In this document: positions 4,956 to 5,515 of the stretch, one piece after another | Position numbering within the stretch: the first letter of the stretch is position 1 | Layout of the letters: each line of letters begins with the position of its first letter | Source of the DNA: Oscillospiraceae bacterium | GTDB taxonomy: Bacteria > Bacillota_A > Clostridia > Oscillospirales > Oscillospiraceae | Assembly (NCBI GenBank): GCA_017537045.1 | Contig: JAFYLN010000121.1 | Span: 1 to 5,515, forward strand | Reading direction: 5' to 3' | DNA: 5,515 bases | Translations under genes and position numbers: made by a program | The notes under the pieces: generated by a model | The model's database searches: none | What the model was told of the DNA's origin: nothing | What the model saw: the letters and a program-made list of their open reading frames with translations, nothing else

Positions 4956-5515
4956 CGGTAAGTTCCCTCCTGTCTGTATGCTGGCGAGAACACATATACC
5001 GCCAGAGAGATAGCAGAGGTGATAATGAAGATGATCAGGCTGATTGCTGCGCCAATGGCATAGTAGTTATTGTCAATGGACAGATTGTACAGCCAGTTGA
5101 TCAGCAGGTCTGTATCGCTGGCAAGGAAATAGCCATCGATATACAGGCCACCCCGGAGGAAGTAGAAGATACCAAAGTTATTGAAGTTTCCAATAAACTG
5201 AGAGATAAGCACCGGGGTGGTTGCGAAGATCACAAATGGCAAAGTAATATAGCGGAACTGCTGGAAGGGGCTGGCTCCATCCAGAGTAGCCGCCTCGTAC
5301 TGGTCTTGTCCCGCATTGGACAGAATACCGGTAGCCAACAGCATGGAGGACGGAATGCTGATCCATGCGTTCACCAGCAAGCCAATGATTCTGGCTGACC
5401 ATTTTGCGTCCAAATCCAGGAAGCCAATGGCTTGGTTGCCCAACTCCGTGATATAGTAGTTTATGGGACCGCCGTAGGAGAACATGAACTTAAAGCCCAG
5501 CAGTGTAATAAAGCC
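4952..5515 (-). CDS. malF: ABC transporter permease, MalF-like, C-terminal part (5' end outside window)
   Basis: The visible 187 residues are the C-terminal part of the partner permease; the frame stays open to the right edge, so the ATG at 5485 is internal. The EAA loop appears as EAATLDGASPFQQFRYITLP, followed by the helix VIFATTPVLISQFIGNFNNFGIF. The NFNNF segment is typical of MalF-type permeases, in which the substrate-contacting helix carries it. Two more hydrophobic stretches lead to the end (SPAYRQEGTYR). Its stop overlaps the start of malG by 4 bp. The ATPase and binding-protein genes are not in the window. Promoter and catabolite-control sites would lie off the right edge. Confidence 0.85.
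   Translation of the reverse strand, partial: GFITLLGFKFMFSYGGPINYYITELGNQAIGFLDLDAKWSARIIGLLVNAWISIPSSMLLATGILSNAGQDQYEAATLDGASPFQQFRYITLPFVIFATTPVLISQFIGNFNNFGIFYFLRGGLYIDGYFLASDTDLLINWLYNLSIDNNYYAIGAAISLIIFIITSAISLAVYVFSPAYRQEGTYR

Noticed and set aside
1..5515. CRISPR arrays, tRNA or rRNA genes, insertion sequences
   Set aside because: No regularly spaced repeats, cloverleaf-like segments, rRNA-like conserved stretches or transposase motifs were seen by eye on either strand.

Overview
The window looks like a gut-type Firmicute of class Clostridia (Ruminococcaceae/Oscillospiraceae-like). The reasons are strong AGGAGG-type ribosome binding sites, sigma-A promoters, an ICE-type VirD4 coupling protein tail, an SLOG/DUF1273 protein, and a MalF/MalG permease pair of Gram-positive style. 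The genus is an inference from protein style; no database was searched.

Layout. (1) Positions 1-668, plus strand: the C-terminal end of a VirD4/TraG conjugation coupling protein, followed directly by a small winged-helix protein. Both are typical of Clostridial integrative conjugative elements (ICEs). No further transfer gene follows, so this is either the edge or a remnant of an element. (2) Positions 796-2265, minus strand: an ECF sigma factor and a membrane-anchored putative anti-sigma factor. They overlap by 8 bp, have a clear promoter, and end in a perfect 15-bp hairpin. (3) Positions 2173-2463: a gene-free stretch with interleaved divergent promoter-like sequences, a long hairpin that pairs fully only as plus-strand RNA, and a second inverted repeat. 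It may encode a small RNA. (4) Positions 2464-3997: a Cro/C1 (XRE)-type regulator on minus, divergent from a plus-strand operon of an SLOG-family protein and a cysteine-rich lipoprotein. An 11-bp inverted repeat overlaps the operon promoter and is the likely operator. (5) Positions 4013-5515: a bidirectional terminator, then a maltodextrin-type ABC permease pair (malG, and malF running off the right edge) on minus.

How they fit together. The left part looks like mobile-element backbone, the middle like accessory regulation and sensing cargo, and the right like ordinary sugar-uptake metabolism. The two regulatory modules (ECF sigma/anti-sigma, and XRE/SLOG/lipoprotein) each join a cytoplasmic regulator or sensor to a membrane or surface protein. 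The second is the best candidate for an incompletely described system. Nothing here proves a novel defence or signalling function.
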